DNA of 33,206 nt from an uncultured Clostridia bacterium. Its GTDB lineage: Bacteria > Bacillota > Clostridia > Christensenellales > Borkfalkiaceae. Shown here piece by piece: positions 1-7,633 of this stretch (position 1 is its first letter; every line of letters begins with the position of its first letter). Under the pieces are notes generated by a model. That model made no database searches and had not been told where the DNA came from. It saw nothing but the letters and a program-made list of their open reading frames with translations. The DNA lies in the NCBI GenBank assembly GCA_947627515.1, contig CANQWI010000008.1, forward strand, positions 1-33,206. The letters are read 5' to 3'. Position numbers and translations under genes: made by a program.

Positions 1-290
1 CGCGCGTCATTGAGACGCTCTCCGTCTGCGGTGCAGAGGTCGTGCTTTGCGTCTTCGAGGAGCTGAGCGAGAGCCTCGAGCAGACCCTCATGCGGGCGCA
101 GGCGTTTTTGTACGGGGTCCCCGTGTGTCTCTGTGCGTTCGGATATGCGGAAGCGGCAGACATCGGCGGGAGGCTGAGCTTTTCCACCCCCAAAAGCCCC
201 AGCATCTTCGACCTCAAGCGTGAGCAGGAATACCATCTCATTGAGACCCGACAGCGCGGTTTCTATAAAAGAAAAAAGGGCACCTTCTGA
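1..290 (+). CDS. C-terminal part of a hypothetical protein truncated by the window start
   Basis: Frame 3 is open from the first bases through 42..290 (…RVIETLSVCGAEVVLCVFEELSESL…KRKKGTF*), ending in TGA at 288-290; family not recognised. Confidence 0.5.
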   Translation, partial: RVIETLSVCGAEVVLCVFEELSESLEQTLMRAQAFLYGVPVCLCAFGYAEAADIGGRLSFSTPKSPSIFDLKREQEYHLIETRQRGFYKRKKGTF

Positions 291-309
291 CGCCCTTATC
301 GCCCCCGTT

Positions 310-400
310 CATTCTGAGCGCAGCGAAGAATCCCTTGAACGCAGTCCGTGGGCGCAACGCTCATTCTTAGTCGCACGCGAAGAATCCCCTCAAACGAAGT
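310..400. repeat. Two degenerate tandem copies of an intergenic repeat (CATTCTgAG..GCGAAGAATCCC..)
   Basis: cattctgagcgcagcgaagaatcccttgaacgcagt (310-345) and cattcttagtcgcacgcgaagaatcccctcaaacgaagt (362-400) align with few differences. Confidence 0.6.
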
Positions 401-408
401 CAGAATCG

Positions 409-436
409 CCCTCCCCCTCATACCTGAGGGGGAGGG
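409..436. repeat. Inverted repeat ccctccccctca-tacc-tgagggggaggg
   Basis: Perfect 12-bp arms with a 4-nt loop. Confidence 0.75.
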
Positions 437-460
437 GTAGGGAAGGGGGTGCAAAAGAAA

Positions 461-504
461 CTGTGCCCTCGGAGTTTTCCTCACGGAAAACCCCTCGGGC
501 ACAG
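461..504. repeat. Imperfect inverted repeat ctgtgccctcggagttttcc-tcac-ggaaaacccctcgggcacag
   Basis: Long hairpin with a few central mismatches and a 4-nt loop. Confidence 0.7.
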
Positions 505-517
505 ACGAAATCATATA

Positions 518-564
518 CCACGCAGAGATGCGGCACTCATAACAGGTGCCGCATCTCTGCGTGG
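518..564. repeat. Perfect 19-bp inverted repeat (ccacgcagagatgcggcac / gtgccgcatctctgcgtgg)
   Basis: Arms 518-536 and 546-564 with a 9-nt loop; lies just downstream of the minus-strand HTH ORF (terminator or intergenic repeat). Confidence 0.8.
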
Positions 565-567
565 ACA

Positions 568-765
568 TTATTTATCAAAATAAATTTTATTTTGATGATT
601 TATTTTGTTTTGCAAATGGATTCGGATAAACCTTCGGGATATGTAGGGGCTACCCTTCTTATCTTGTGTGATTCTTTCGTCTGCCGTGTTCCTGCACCAA
701 TTTGCGACTGTCCTTTGAGAAACGCCCCAAAGTGCCGCTGCTTCTTTTGTTCCCATGTCTGACAT
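568..765 (-). pseudogene. Small helix-turn-helix (excisionase-like) protein, probably frameshifted
   Basis: MSDMGTKEAAALWGVSQRTVANWCRN… is a typical small HTH. After KKGSPY the expected continuation seems to lie in another frame (IPKVYPNPFAKQNKSSK*). RBS-like aggag upstream on the minus strand. Confidence 0.45.
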
Positions 766-769
766 AATT
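755..769. repeat. Partial dispersed palindrome copy (ATGTCTGACATAATT) over the start codon of the small HTH ORF
   Basis: Shares the 11-bp core and one flank with the other copies; the AGTACT arm is absent. Confidence 0.65.
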
Positions 770-784
770 TGTTATCTCCTTTTA

Positions 785-2425
785 TTATTTATTTTTGATT
801 TTTTTGCAAAGGTAGGAATTCTCATCCAAATCTTTTATAAATTCTGCCGCGGATTCCGGATCGCTCAGAATTTCATCATCAATAAGTTCACCTTCACTAT
901 CTTCCTCGGTCAATAAAACCCAACCGTGCGGATCGGAAAATTCAATCGATTCCAAATCATCACAGTTCGAAAAAGCTTCCGCGCCTATAAAGGAAACATT
1001 CCGAGGGATTGTGATGGAATTCAAGCTTGAGGAATTAAAGGCGGAGGCACAGATTGAGGTTATGTTCTTTGGAATTACAATTGACGATATTTCTATGCCC
1101 CAAAATGCGTTTTTACCAATCGAAGTAGTATATTCCGGAATCACGCTGGTTGCACATCCCCCTACGAGTGTGTTATCTTCGATACGTATCAAGCAATTTC
1201 CTTCGCTACGGAAATATTTATTTCCAGAATCCACAGTAATGGTTTCAAGTGCATAACAGCTTGCGAAAATATTATCGCCAATTGATGTAACGCTTGACGG
1301 AATTACAATTGAAGAAATGTTAGTAAAGCTAAATGCGCCCGCGCCAATAGAGGTCACACTGTTTGGAATTTCGATTGATTCAAGGTTTTCGCAAAACGCA
1401 AAAGCATCTTCTCCAATCGAAGTCACACTATTCGGGATGCTTACAAATGTGAGACTTTCGCAAGTATCAAAGGTGTTATCCTCAATGGAAGTAACACCAT
1501 CGGGAATTTCGATTGATGTGAGTTTTTTGCAGGACGCAAAGGCACTATCTCCAATAGAAGTGAGTTTTTTGGGAAGTTTAACGGAAATAAGATTTTCACA
1601 GCCTAAAAAAGTATTGTCTTTTATTGCCGTAAGGTGTTCCGGAAGATCGATTGAAGTAAGGCTTTCACAGTCTGAGAACGCCGAGCTTCCGAGATAGGTA
1701 ACAGAATTCGGTATTGTAACAGAGGCGAGCTTCTTACATTTTGCGAAGGCGGAAGAGTCAATGAAGGTAACACTCTCTGGAATTATGATCGATTCCAGAT
1801 TGACGCAGCCCTCAAAGGCACTTCCCCCAATCGATTTAATACTATTAGGAATTGTGATTGAGTTTAGTTTTGCGCAAAATGAAAAGGCGCTTCCCCCAAT
1901 CGATTTAACATTGTTCGAAATATAAACAGTAGTAATGGTTTCGCATCTTTCAAATGCAGAGTCTCCGATAGATGTAACACGTTCCGGAAGGAATACAACA
2001 GGACCTTTTCCCCGATATTTTTTTAACGCGCCGTTTTCTACATCAAATGGCGAAATATAATCATCGCTGTCTTGGGTCGTTACTCCGTATGTCTGCGGAT
2101 ACCCGTTCCCGTTCATTGGCGGCGTCCATTCGATATTCCTGTATTTCGACTTTAAGTTTTTCAGTTTTGAAACATTGTTGTAACGAAGTGCCGATTCGAT
2201 TTCGCCTTCTACGTCGCCATCCATCATGACAGTAATAAGGTCTCCCATCAGCCCACATGCCATGCATTGATAGGTGGTCGTGGTTTTGGTTTTCCCATTC
2301 ACGCCGGCCACAGCTCCACCAGAACCAAATAGGAGTGATCCTAAAAAACCTTTTCCCCAACTAAATCTTGATTTTTGTTTTGTTTCAGTTGTGATGTTGG
2401 TGCTACCGCAATTTTTACATCTCAT
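785..2425 (-). CDS. Zinc-ribbon plus BspA-type leucine-rich-repeat (LRR_5) protein
   Basis: Start at 2425 (MRCKNCGS…) preceded by GGAGG; CxxC…CxxC at the N-terminus, Gly-rich hydrophobic segment, then about a dozen 23-aa repeats such as VTSIGDSAFASCKKLTSIEIPDG. Confidence 0.85.
   Translation of the reverse strand: MRCKNCGSTNITTETKQKSRFSWGKGFLGSLLFGSGGAVAGVNGKTKTTTTYQCMACGLMGDLITVMMDGDVEGEIESALRYNNVSKLKNLKSKYRNIEWTPPMNGNGYPQTYGVTTQDSDDYISPFDVENGALKKYRGKGPVVFLPERVTSIGDSAFERCETITTVYISNNVKSIGGSAFSFCAKLNSITIPNSIKSIGGSAFEGCVNLESIIIPESVTFIDSSAFAKCKKLASVTIPNSVTYLGSSAFSDCESLTSIDLPEHLTAIKDNTFLGCENLISVKLPKKLTSIGDSAFASCKKLTSIEIPDGVTSIEDNTFDTCESLTFVSIPNSVTSIGEDAFAFCENLESIEIPNSVTSIGAGAFSFTNISSIVIPSSVTSIGDNIFASCYALETITVDSGNKYFRSEGNCLIRIEDNTLVGGCATSVIPEYTTSIGKNAFWGIEISSIVIPKNITSICASAFNSSSLNSITIPRNVSFIGAEAFSNCDDLESIEFSDPHGWVLLTEEDSEGELIDDEILSDPESAAEFIKDLDENSYLCKKIKNK
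970..2010 (-). repeat. Coding tandem repeats (LRR_5 units, 23 aa / 69 bp period)
   Basis: Recurrent xTSIGxxAFxxCxxLxSIxIPxSV units visible in the translation. Confidence 0.8.
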
Positions 2426-2443
2426 AAAAATCCTCCGTGTTTG

Positions 2444-2458
2444 ATAGCATACTGCTAT
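2444..2458. promoter_or_regulatory. Operator-like dyad ATAGCA-tac-TGCTAT
   Basis: Perfect 6-bp arms, 3-nt spacer; a second imperfect copy (ATAACG-gtt-TGCTAT) at 2474-2488, exactly 30 bp away. Confidence 0.55.
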
Positions 2459-2468
2459 ATTTGCACAT

Positions 2469-2497
2469 ATTATATAACGGTTTGCTATAATTGTCAA
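2469..2497 (-). promoter_or_regulatory. Consensus sigma-A promoter of the LRR gene (TTGACA-N17-TATAAT)
   Basis: Minus strand: TTGACA (2497-2492), 17-nt spacer, TATAAT (2474-2469). Confidence 0.8.
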
Positions 2498-2505
2498 GAG
2501 AAATT

Positions 2506-2712
2506 ATGAAAGTATTTCAGGAAAAATTGAAAGAAACACGAACGCTCTGCGGATTGACACAGAGACAGGTCGCAGATGCACTCGGAATATCCCAACCATC
2601 CTACATCCGTTATGAAAACGGAAGCTCAGAGCCCACGCTTGAAAATCTTGCAAGGCTTGCCGATTTATTTGATGTCTCGGTTGATTTTTTGTTGGGCAGA
2701 AAAGAATATTGA
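2506..2712 (+). CDS. XRE-family (Cro/cI-type HTH) transcriptional regulator
   Basis: MKVFQEKLKETRTLCGLTQRQVADALGISQPSYIRYENGSSEPTLENLARLADLFDVSVDFLLGRKEY; canonical HTH_3. Confidence 0.85.
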   Translation: MKVFQEKLKETRTLCGLTQRQVADALGISQPSYIRYENGSSEPTLENLARLADLFDVSVDFLLGRKEY

Positions 2713-2729
2713 TTTGTTACGTTGGTTGA

Positions 2730-2774
2730 GTAACGGCGGGTGCGCATTCCTGTGCACCCGCCGTTACGGTTTTA
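2730..2774 (+). terminator. Rho-independent terminator after the XRE gene
   Basis: gtaacggcgggtgc … gcacccgccgttac stem followed by ggtttt. Confidence 0.7.
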
Positions 2775-2806
2775 AAAAAGCATCTTTTGAATTTTGCTCT
2801 CGCTTC

Positions 2807-2833
2807 AAAAAAAGGCCTGCCGATTGGCAAGCC
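2807..2833 (-). terminator. Rho-independent terminator of degV
   Basis: Minus strand: GGCTTGCC-AATC-GGCAGGCC-TTTTTTT. Confidence 0.7.
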
Positions 2834-2840
2834 GTAAAGT

Positions 2841-3710
2841 TTATTTGACGACCCTTGCGCAGGCGATGGCGAGAGCTCCCGGGCCGATGTGGCAGGAGAC
2901 CGAGAGCGAGAGGGGATCGATGAAGCCGAGCGGGACGTTCGGGAACGCCGCCCTGACCTCCTCCGCAAAGATTTTCGCCTCGTCATCCTCCGCGGTATAG
3001 GCGATGTTGAGCTGCATTTCACCGCGCTCGACGATCTCCTTAAAGCGGGTCGCAAAGTCTCTCTGCATGGCTTCGAGCATGACCTCCTTGGCCTTCTTCA
3101 GCGTATTGACCTTTTTAAAGGCGTCAAGCTTCTCGCCCTGGATCTGCAGGACGGGCTTGATCCTCAGGATCGTGCCGATGAGAGCTGCCGCGGGGGTGAG
3201 CCTGCCGCCCTTTTTGAGATATTTCAGCGTGTCGAGGGAGATATAGATACTGCTGTCAAACTTGGTCTTCAGCAGGATTTCCTTGATTTCTGCCGCAGAT
3301 TTGCCCTGCTTTGCGAGCTCCATCGCGTCATACACGCTCTGTTTTTGGGTGACGGAGATGCGCTGGTTGTCGACGACCTGCACCCGTCCGTTATAGTCCT
3401 TTGCAAGGCTCTCTGCCGTATGGCAGGACTCCGAAAGCCCGCTCGACATGGGGATATGGACGATCTCGCTGCCGTCCTTCAGGAGCTCATCCCAAAGGTC
3501 GGTGACGTTGCCGATCGCGGGTTGGGAGGTGGAGACGCTCGCTTCTCCCCTCAGATGCGTGTAGAACTCAGCCTGTGTAAGGTTAATGTCCTCAAAAAAT
3601 TCCCGGCCATCGATCAGAAAGGGCATCGGAAGGACAGAGATTCCCAGTTTCTTTGCCTCCGCTTGGGTGATGCCGCTGTTCGAATCGGTGACGATTTTGA
3701 CATTTGCCAT
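2841..3710 (-). CDS. DegV family (fatty-acid-binding) protein
   Basis: MANVKIVTDSNSGITQAEAKKLGISVLPMPFLIDG…; SSGLSESC and GPGA motifs. Confidence 0.9.
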   Translation of the reverse strand: MANVKIVTDSNSGITQAEAKKLGISVLPMPFLIDGREFFEDINLTQAEFYTHLRGEASVSTSQPAIGNVTDLWDELLKDGSEIVHIPMSSGLSESCHTAESLAKDYNGRVQVVDNQRISVTQKQSVYDAMELAKQGKSAAEIKEILLKTKFDSSIYISLDTLKYLKKGGRLTPAAALIGTILRIKPVLQIQGEKLDAFKKVNTLKKAKEVMLEAMQRDFATRFKEIVERGEMQLNIAYTAEDDEAKIFAEEVRAAFPNVPLGFIDPLSLSVSCHIGPGALAIACARVVK

Positions 3711-3747
3711 TGGTCACTCTCCGAATATTTAATTTGTGAACGTTTTA

Positions 3748-3776
3748 ATTATACCCAAAGACGTATGCAAAGTCAA
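3748..3776 (-). promoter_or_regulatory. Sigma-A promoter of degV (TTGACT-N17-TATAAT)
   Basis: Read on the minus strand; GGAGAG upstream of the start codon. Confidence 0.7.
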
Positions 3777-3824
3777 GGATTTCGCTTTGCTTTGCACGAA
3801 AATTTATGCAATTTTTATGAGCTA

Positions 3825-3853
3825 TTGACTTTTTGCCGCCGTCATGATAAGAT
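3825..3853 (+). promoter_or_regulatory. Promoter of nfnA (TTGACT-N17-TAAGAT)
   Basis: -10 ends 6 nt before the ATG at 3860. Confidence 0.65.
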
Positions 3854-3859
3854 AAAGGC

Positions 3860-4699
3860 ATGGTACGGATACTTTCCAGAAGACCGCTCAACGGGGACGT
3901 CACCATGATCGAGTTGGAGGCTCCCCGCATCGCACAAAAGGCACTTGCGGGGCAGTTTATCATTCTCCGTGTCGATGAACGGGGGGAGCGCATTCCCCTG
4001 ACCGTTGCGGGGACGGATGTTGAAAGAGGGACGGTCGCTGTCATATTTCAGGTCGTCGGTGGAACGACGGCCAAGCTCAATGCAAAGCGGGAGGGAGAAT
4101 TTCTCGCCGATTTTGTCGGTCCGCTCGGCAATCCCACGGAGGTCGAGGGGGTAAAAAGAGCGATCGTCGTGGGCGGGGGCGTTGGCTGTGCGATCGCGCT
4201 TCCCGTTGCGAAGCGGCTTTACGCGCTCGGCGCCGAGGTGCATACGGTCGTCGGGTTTCGCAGCCGTGAGCTTGTGATCCTCGAGGAGGAGTTCAGGGCA
4301 CTCTCCTCGACCCTTACGCTGACGACGGACGACGGCAGTGCGGGGGAGAAGGGCAATGTCTGCGGCCCCTTAAAGCGGCTCCTCGACGGGGGAGAATACG
4401 ACGCCGTCTATGCGATCGGTCCGCTCCTCATGATGAAATACGTCGCCGCTACCACAAGACCGTACGGCGTCAAGACGATCGCAAGCATGAATCCGATCAT
4501 GATCGACGGGACGGGCATGTGCGGCTGTTGTCGTGTGACCGTGGACGGCGTGACAAGGTTTGCCTGTGTGGATGGCCCTGATTTTGACGCGCAGAAGGTG
4601 GACTTTGACGAGGCCATCCTGCGTAACCGCAGCTATCTGCCCGCCGAGCAGAGGGCGCGAGAGAAGAGCTGCAGGCTCTTTCGCAAGGAGGAGAGCTGA
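3860..4699 (+). CDS. nfnA: NADH-dependent reduced ferredoxin:NADP+ oxidoreductase subunit A (sulfide/dihydroorotate dehydrogenase-like FAD/NAD-binding protein)
   Basis: MVRILSRRPLNGDVTMIELEAPRIAQKALAGQFIILRVDERGERIPLTVAGTD…; C-terminal Cys cluster GTGMCGCCRVTVDG; followed by nfnB. Confidence 0.85.
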   Translation: MVRILSRRPLNGDVTMIELEAPRIAQKALAGQFIILRVDERGERIPLTVAGTDVERGTVAVIFQVVGGTTAKLNAKREGEFLADFVGPLGNPTEVEGVKRAIVVGGGVGCAIALPVAKRLYALGAEVHTVVGFRSRELVILEEEFRALSSTLTLTTDDGSAGEKGNVCGPLKRLLDGGEYDAVYAIGPLLMMKYVAATTRPYGVKTIASMNPIMIDGTGMCGCCRVTVDGVTRFACVDGPDFDAQKVDFDEAILRNRSYLPAEQRAREKSCRLFRKEES

Positions 4700-6087
4700 T
4701 GTACAACAGACGCGAGACAAAATACCCCATGCCCGTACAGGACCCTCTTGTCAGGAATCATAATTTTAAAGAGGTCGCCCTCGGCTATGACGCGGAGACC
4801 GCCGTGTGCGAGGCCGAGCGGTGTCTTTCCTGTAAAAACCGCCCCTGTGTGAAGGGCTGTCCCGTCTCGGTCGCGATCCCCGAATTTATCGCTAAAATTG
4901 CCGAAGGGGATTTTGAAGCGGCCTACCGTATCATTTCGGAGAGCTCCTCGCTTCCCGCCGTCTGCGGCCGTGTCTGCCCGCAGGAGAGGCAGTGTGAGGG
5001 GAATTGTATCCGCGGGATCAAGGGGGAGCCCGTCGCCATCGGCCGTCTGGAACGTTTTGCGGCAGACATGCATTATGCGGGTGCGGGCGCAATCGAGCGT
5101 CCGATCTCAAACGGACACAGGGTCGCCGTCGTCGGGTCGGGCCCCGCAGGCCTCGCCTGTGCGGGGGATCTTGCAAAAATGGGGTACGACGTGACCGTTT
5201 TTGAGGCACTCCATGCCGCGGGCGGGGTGCTCAGCTACGGCATCCCCGAATTTCGTCTCCCCAAGGAAATCGTCAAGCGAGAGGTGGAAAATCTCATTGC
5301 AATGGGAGTAAAGCTTTGCACGGACAGCGTGATCGGCCGTCTCTACTCGGTGGAGGAGCTGAGGACGGAGCTCGGCTTTGAGGCCGTTTTTCTCGGCACG
5401 GGCGCAGGTCTTCCCCGCTTTTTGGGTATCAGGGGAGAGAATCTCAAGGGCGTTTTCTCTGCCAACGAATATCTCACCCGCGCCAACCTCATGCGGGCAT
5501 ACGAGGAGGACAGCGAGACGCCCATTTACCATGCAAAAAGGGTCGCGGTCTTGGGAGGCGGCAATGTCGCCATGGACGCGGCAAGAACGGCAAAGCGGCT
5601 CGGTGCGGAGGTCACGATCGTCTACAGGAGGGGGATGGAGGAGCTTCCCGCCCGCAAGGAGGAGATCCTGCATGCCCGGGAGGAGGGGGTGGAGCTCAGA
5701 CTTCTCACAAATCCCGTCGAGCTGCTGGGAGATGCAGAGGGCAATGTCTGCGCGGTCGAATGCGTGGAGATGGAGCTCGGCGCACCCGACGAGAGCGGAA
5801 GACGGAGACCTGTGAAAAAGGTCGGGAGCGAGTTCAGACTGGAGGCAGATTGCGTCATTCTCGCACTCGGCACCTCACCGAATCCGCTCCTTCAAAGGAC
5901 GACTGCAGGGCTTGAGACGAAGCCGCACGGGGAGATTTCAGCCGATGGGGACGGAAAAACCTCGCTCGAGGGCGTATTTGCGGGCGGGGACGCCGTGACG
6001 GGCTCTGCGACCGTCATTCTCGCCATGGGCGCGGGAAGGAGGGCCGCACGGGCGATCGACGCATACATATCCTCAGCGCATCGTTGA
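4699..6087 (+). CDS. nfnB: NfnB / NADPH-dependent glutamate synthase small-subunit-like oxidoreductase
   Basis: CLSCKNRPCVKGCPVSVAIPEFI, GSGPAGLACAGDLAKMGYDVTVFEA, GGGNVAMDAARTAKRLGAEVTIVYRR; ATG overlaps the nfnA stop. Confidence 0.88.
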   Translation: MYNRRETKYPMPVQDPLVRNHNFKEVALGYDAETAVCEAERCLSCKNRPCVKGCPVSVAIPEFIAKIAEGDFEAAYRIISESSSLPAVCGRVCPQERQCEGNCIRGIKGEPVAIGRLERFAADMHYAGAGAIERPISNGHRVAVVGSGPAGLACAGDLAKMGYDVTVFEALHAAGGVLSYGIPEFRLPKEIVKREVENLIAMGVKLCTDSVIGRLYSVEELRTELGFEAVFLGTGAGLPRFLGIRGENLKGVFSANEYLTRANLMRAYEEDSETPIYHAKRVAVLGGGNVAMDAARTAKRLGAEVTIVYRRGMEELPARKEEILHAREEGVELRLLTNPVELLGDAEGNVCAVECVEMELGAPDESGRRRPVKKVGSEFRLEADCVILALGTSPNPLLQRTTAGLETKPHGEISADGDGKTSLEGVFAGGDAVTGSATVILAMGAGRRAARAIDAYISSAHR

Positions 6088-6136
6088 GCGGCAGACCGGT
6101 CCCATGAGCCCTTTCGGATTCTAAAATCACTTTAAG

Positions 6137-6165
6137 ATTCATACATTATTGTATGAATTTTTTTT
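6137..6165 (+). terminator. Terminator hairpin (ATTCATAC-attatt-GTATGAAT + T8) overlapping the annotated cwlD start
   Basis: 8-bp arms and a T tract; the ATG at 6153 lies inside the 3' arm. Confidence 0.65.
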
Positions 6166-6854
6166 ATCGCCATCGGGTGGCGATGGGACTTTTGAGCGTA
6201 TTTCTCGCCGTCGCCATGACGTTCGGCGTCTGCTTTTTCGCGCTTTCCCGCACGGCCGCGCAGACAAGCCGTCTCGTTGTCGTCATTGACGCGGGGCACG
6301 GGGGCATTGACGGCGGGGTCGTGGGCATCGAAACGGGACAGAAGGAGAGCGACATCAACCTCTCCCTTTCACGGATCCTGCAGGAGGATTTTGAGGATGC
6401 GGGATTCTATGTTATCCAAACGCGTCCGACGGAGGCGGGGCTGTACGGTGCTGCAACGAGCGGATACAAGAAGAGGGACATGAAACGGCGCAGCGAGGTC
6501 ATCAACGAGAGCGTTCCCGCACTTGTCATTTCCGTGCATCAGAATTTTTTCTCCATGCGCTCGAGAAGGGGCGCACAGGTGTTTTTTCGGGAGGATTCTC
6601 TGTCCTCCCGTTCCCTCGCGACGCACATCCAGAATTCTCTTAATGAGATGCCCGAATGTGTGAAAAAATCCAGTGCGCTCAAAGGGGACTACTATGTCCT
6701 GAACTGCAGCGAGTATCCCTCCGTGATTGTCGAGTGCGGTTTTTTGTCCAATGCAGAGGATGAAAAACTGCTCGTGACGAAGGAATATCAGAAAAAAATT
6801 TCCTCAGCGATCCTCTCGGGTGCGCTTTCCTATCTCGCAACAGAGACATCATAG
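6153..6854 (+). CDS. cwlD: N-acetylmuramoyl-L-alanine amidase, CwlD-like (start could instead be 6183)
   Basis: N-terminal TM, VVVIDAGHGGIDGG, SVHQNFF, VIVECGFLSNAEDEKLL: Amidase_3 motifs. Confidence 0.85.
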   Translation: MNFFYRHRVAMGLLSVFLAVAMTFGVCFFALSRTAAQTSRLVVVIDAGHGGIDGGVVGIETGQKESDINLSLSRILQEDFEDAGFYVIQTRPTEAGLYGAATSGYKKRDMKRRSEVINESVPALVISVHQNFFSMRSRRGAQVFFREDSLSSRSLATHIQNSLNEMPECVKKSSALKGDYYVLNCSEYPSVIVECGFLSNAEDEKLLVTKEYQKKISSAILSGALSYLATETS

Positions 6855-6857
6855 TAT

Positions 6858-6886
6858 TTGACAACCGCCCTTCGGCGTGATATAAT
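6858..6886 (+). promoter_or_regulatory. Perfect sigma-A promoter TTGACA-N17-TATAAT
   Basis: Directly read; ATG at 6896 is 9 nt after the -10. Confidence 0.8.
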
Positions 6887-6895
6887 ATAGGCACT

Positions 6896-7633
6896 ATGGC
6901 CTATTGCAACAGAAAAACCTACGAGCTTCGGTATTCGGATTTCGATTTTAAGGATGAATTGTCGCTCACGTCTCTCCTTGCGCTTGTGCAGGAGTCGGCC
7001 TGTCTGAGCGCGGATGAGCTCGGCTTCGGGTATGACGACCTGAGGCCGCACAACTACGGTTTCCTCGTCGTAAGCACCTATTGCAAGCTTCACCGTCCAA
7101 TTCGTCTCGGAGAAAGCATCACCGTCGAAACGTGGCCGCTCCCGCCCCGTCATGTCTTTTTCGAGCGGGATTATCGCGTTCTCGTCGGAGAGGAGGAGGT
7201 CGCCGCCCTCGCCTCGCGCTGGTGTCTTGTCGACATGGGGACGATGTCCCTTTTGACCGCGGACAAGCTGGGAGAGACGAATGCAAGCTGTCCTTACAGG
7301 AACGAAAAAACGATCGAGGTCCCGAGCTGGAAGATCCCAAAGCTTTCAGAGGGGGAGGAGAGCTACCGCATGCGGGTGAACGTCTCCCACTGCGACCACT
7401 ATTTCCACGCCAATAACACACGCTACCTTGATTTTTTCATCGATTGCTTCTCCATGGAGGAGCTCAAGGGAAAGAGAATCTCTGCCTTTCAGGTTGCCTA
7501 CAACAAGCAGGCCAGGGAGGGGAAGGAGCTTGTGCTCTATCGGAAGGATTTCGACGGATACACTGTCTGTGAGGCGAGAGCAGACGGTGAGCTTCTGACC
7601 CAGTTCCGCGTGGAGTTCGGAGGGGAGCAATGA
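6896..7633 (+). CDS. Acyl-ACP thioesterase
   Basis: YELRYSDFDFKDELSLTSLLALVQESACLSADELGFG…NNTRYLDFFIDC; acyl-ACP thioesterase family pattern. Confidence 0.85.
   Translation: MAYCNRKTYELRYSDFDFKDELSLTSLLALVQESACLSADELGFGYDDLRPHNYGFLVVSTYCKLHRPIRLGESITVETWPLPPRHVFFERDYRVLVGEEEVAALASRWCLVDMGTMSLLTADKLGETNASCPYRNEKTIEVPSWKIPKLSEGEESYRMRVNVSHCDHYFHANNTRYLDFFIDCFSMEELKGKRISAFQVAYNKQAREGKELVLYRKDFDGYTVCEARADGELLTQFRVEFGGEQ

Noticed and set aside
220-762. 180-aa plus-strand ORF (and minus ORF 296-568) over the repeat cluster
   Set aside because: Translations consist of intergenic-repeat sequence (HSERSEESL, PSPSYLRGRGREGG); not protein-like.
785-2425. CRISPR-like periodicity in the LRR gene
   Set aside because: The 69-bp periodicity is continuous, degenerate and in frame: protein repeats, not spacer-repeat structure.
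2889-3908. 339-aa plus-strand ORF opposite degV
   Set aside because: Shadow ORF in high-GC coding DNA; low-complexity translation with no recognisable domains, while the minus-strand DegV has clear motifs and promoter.
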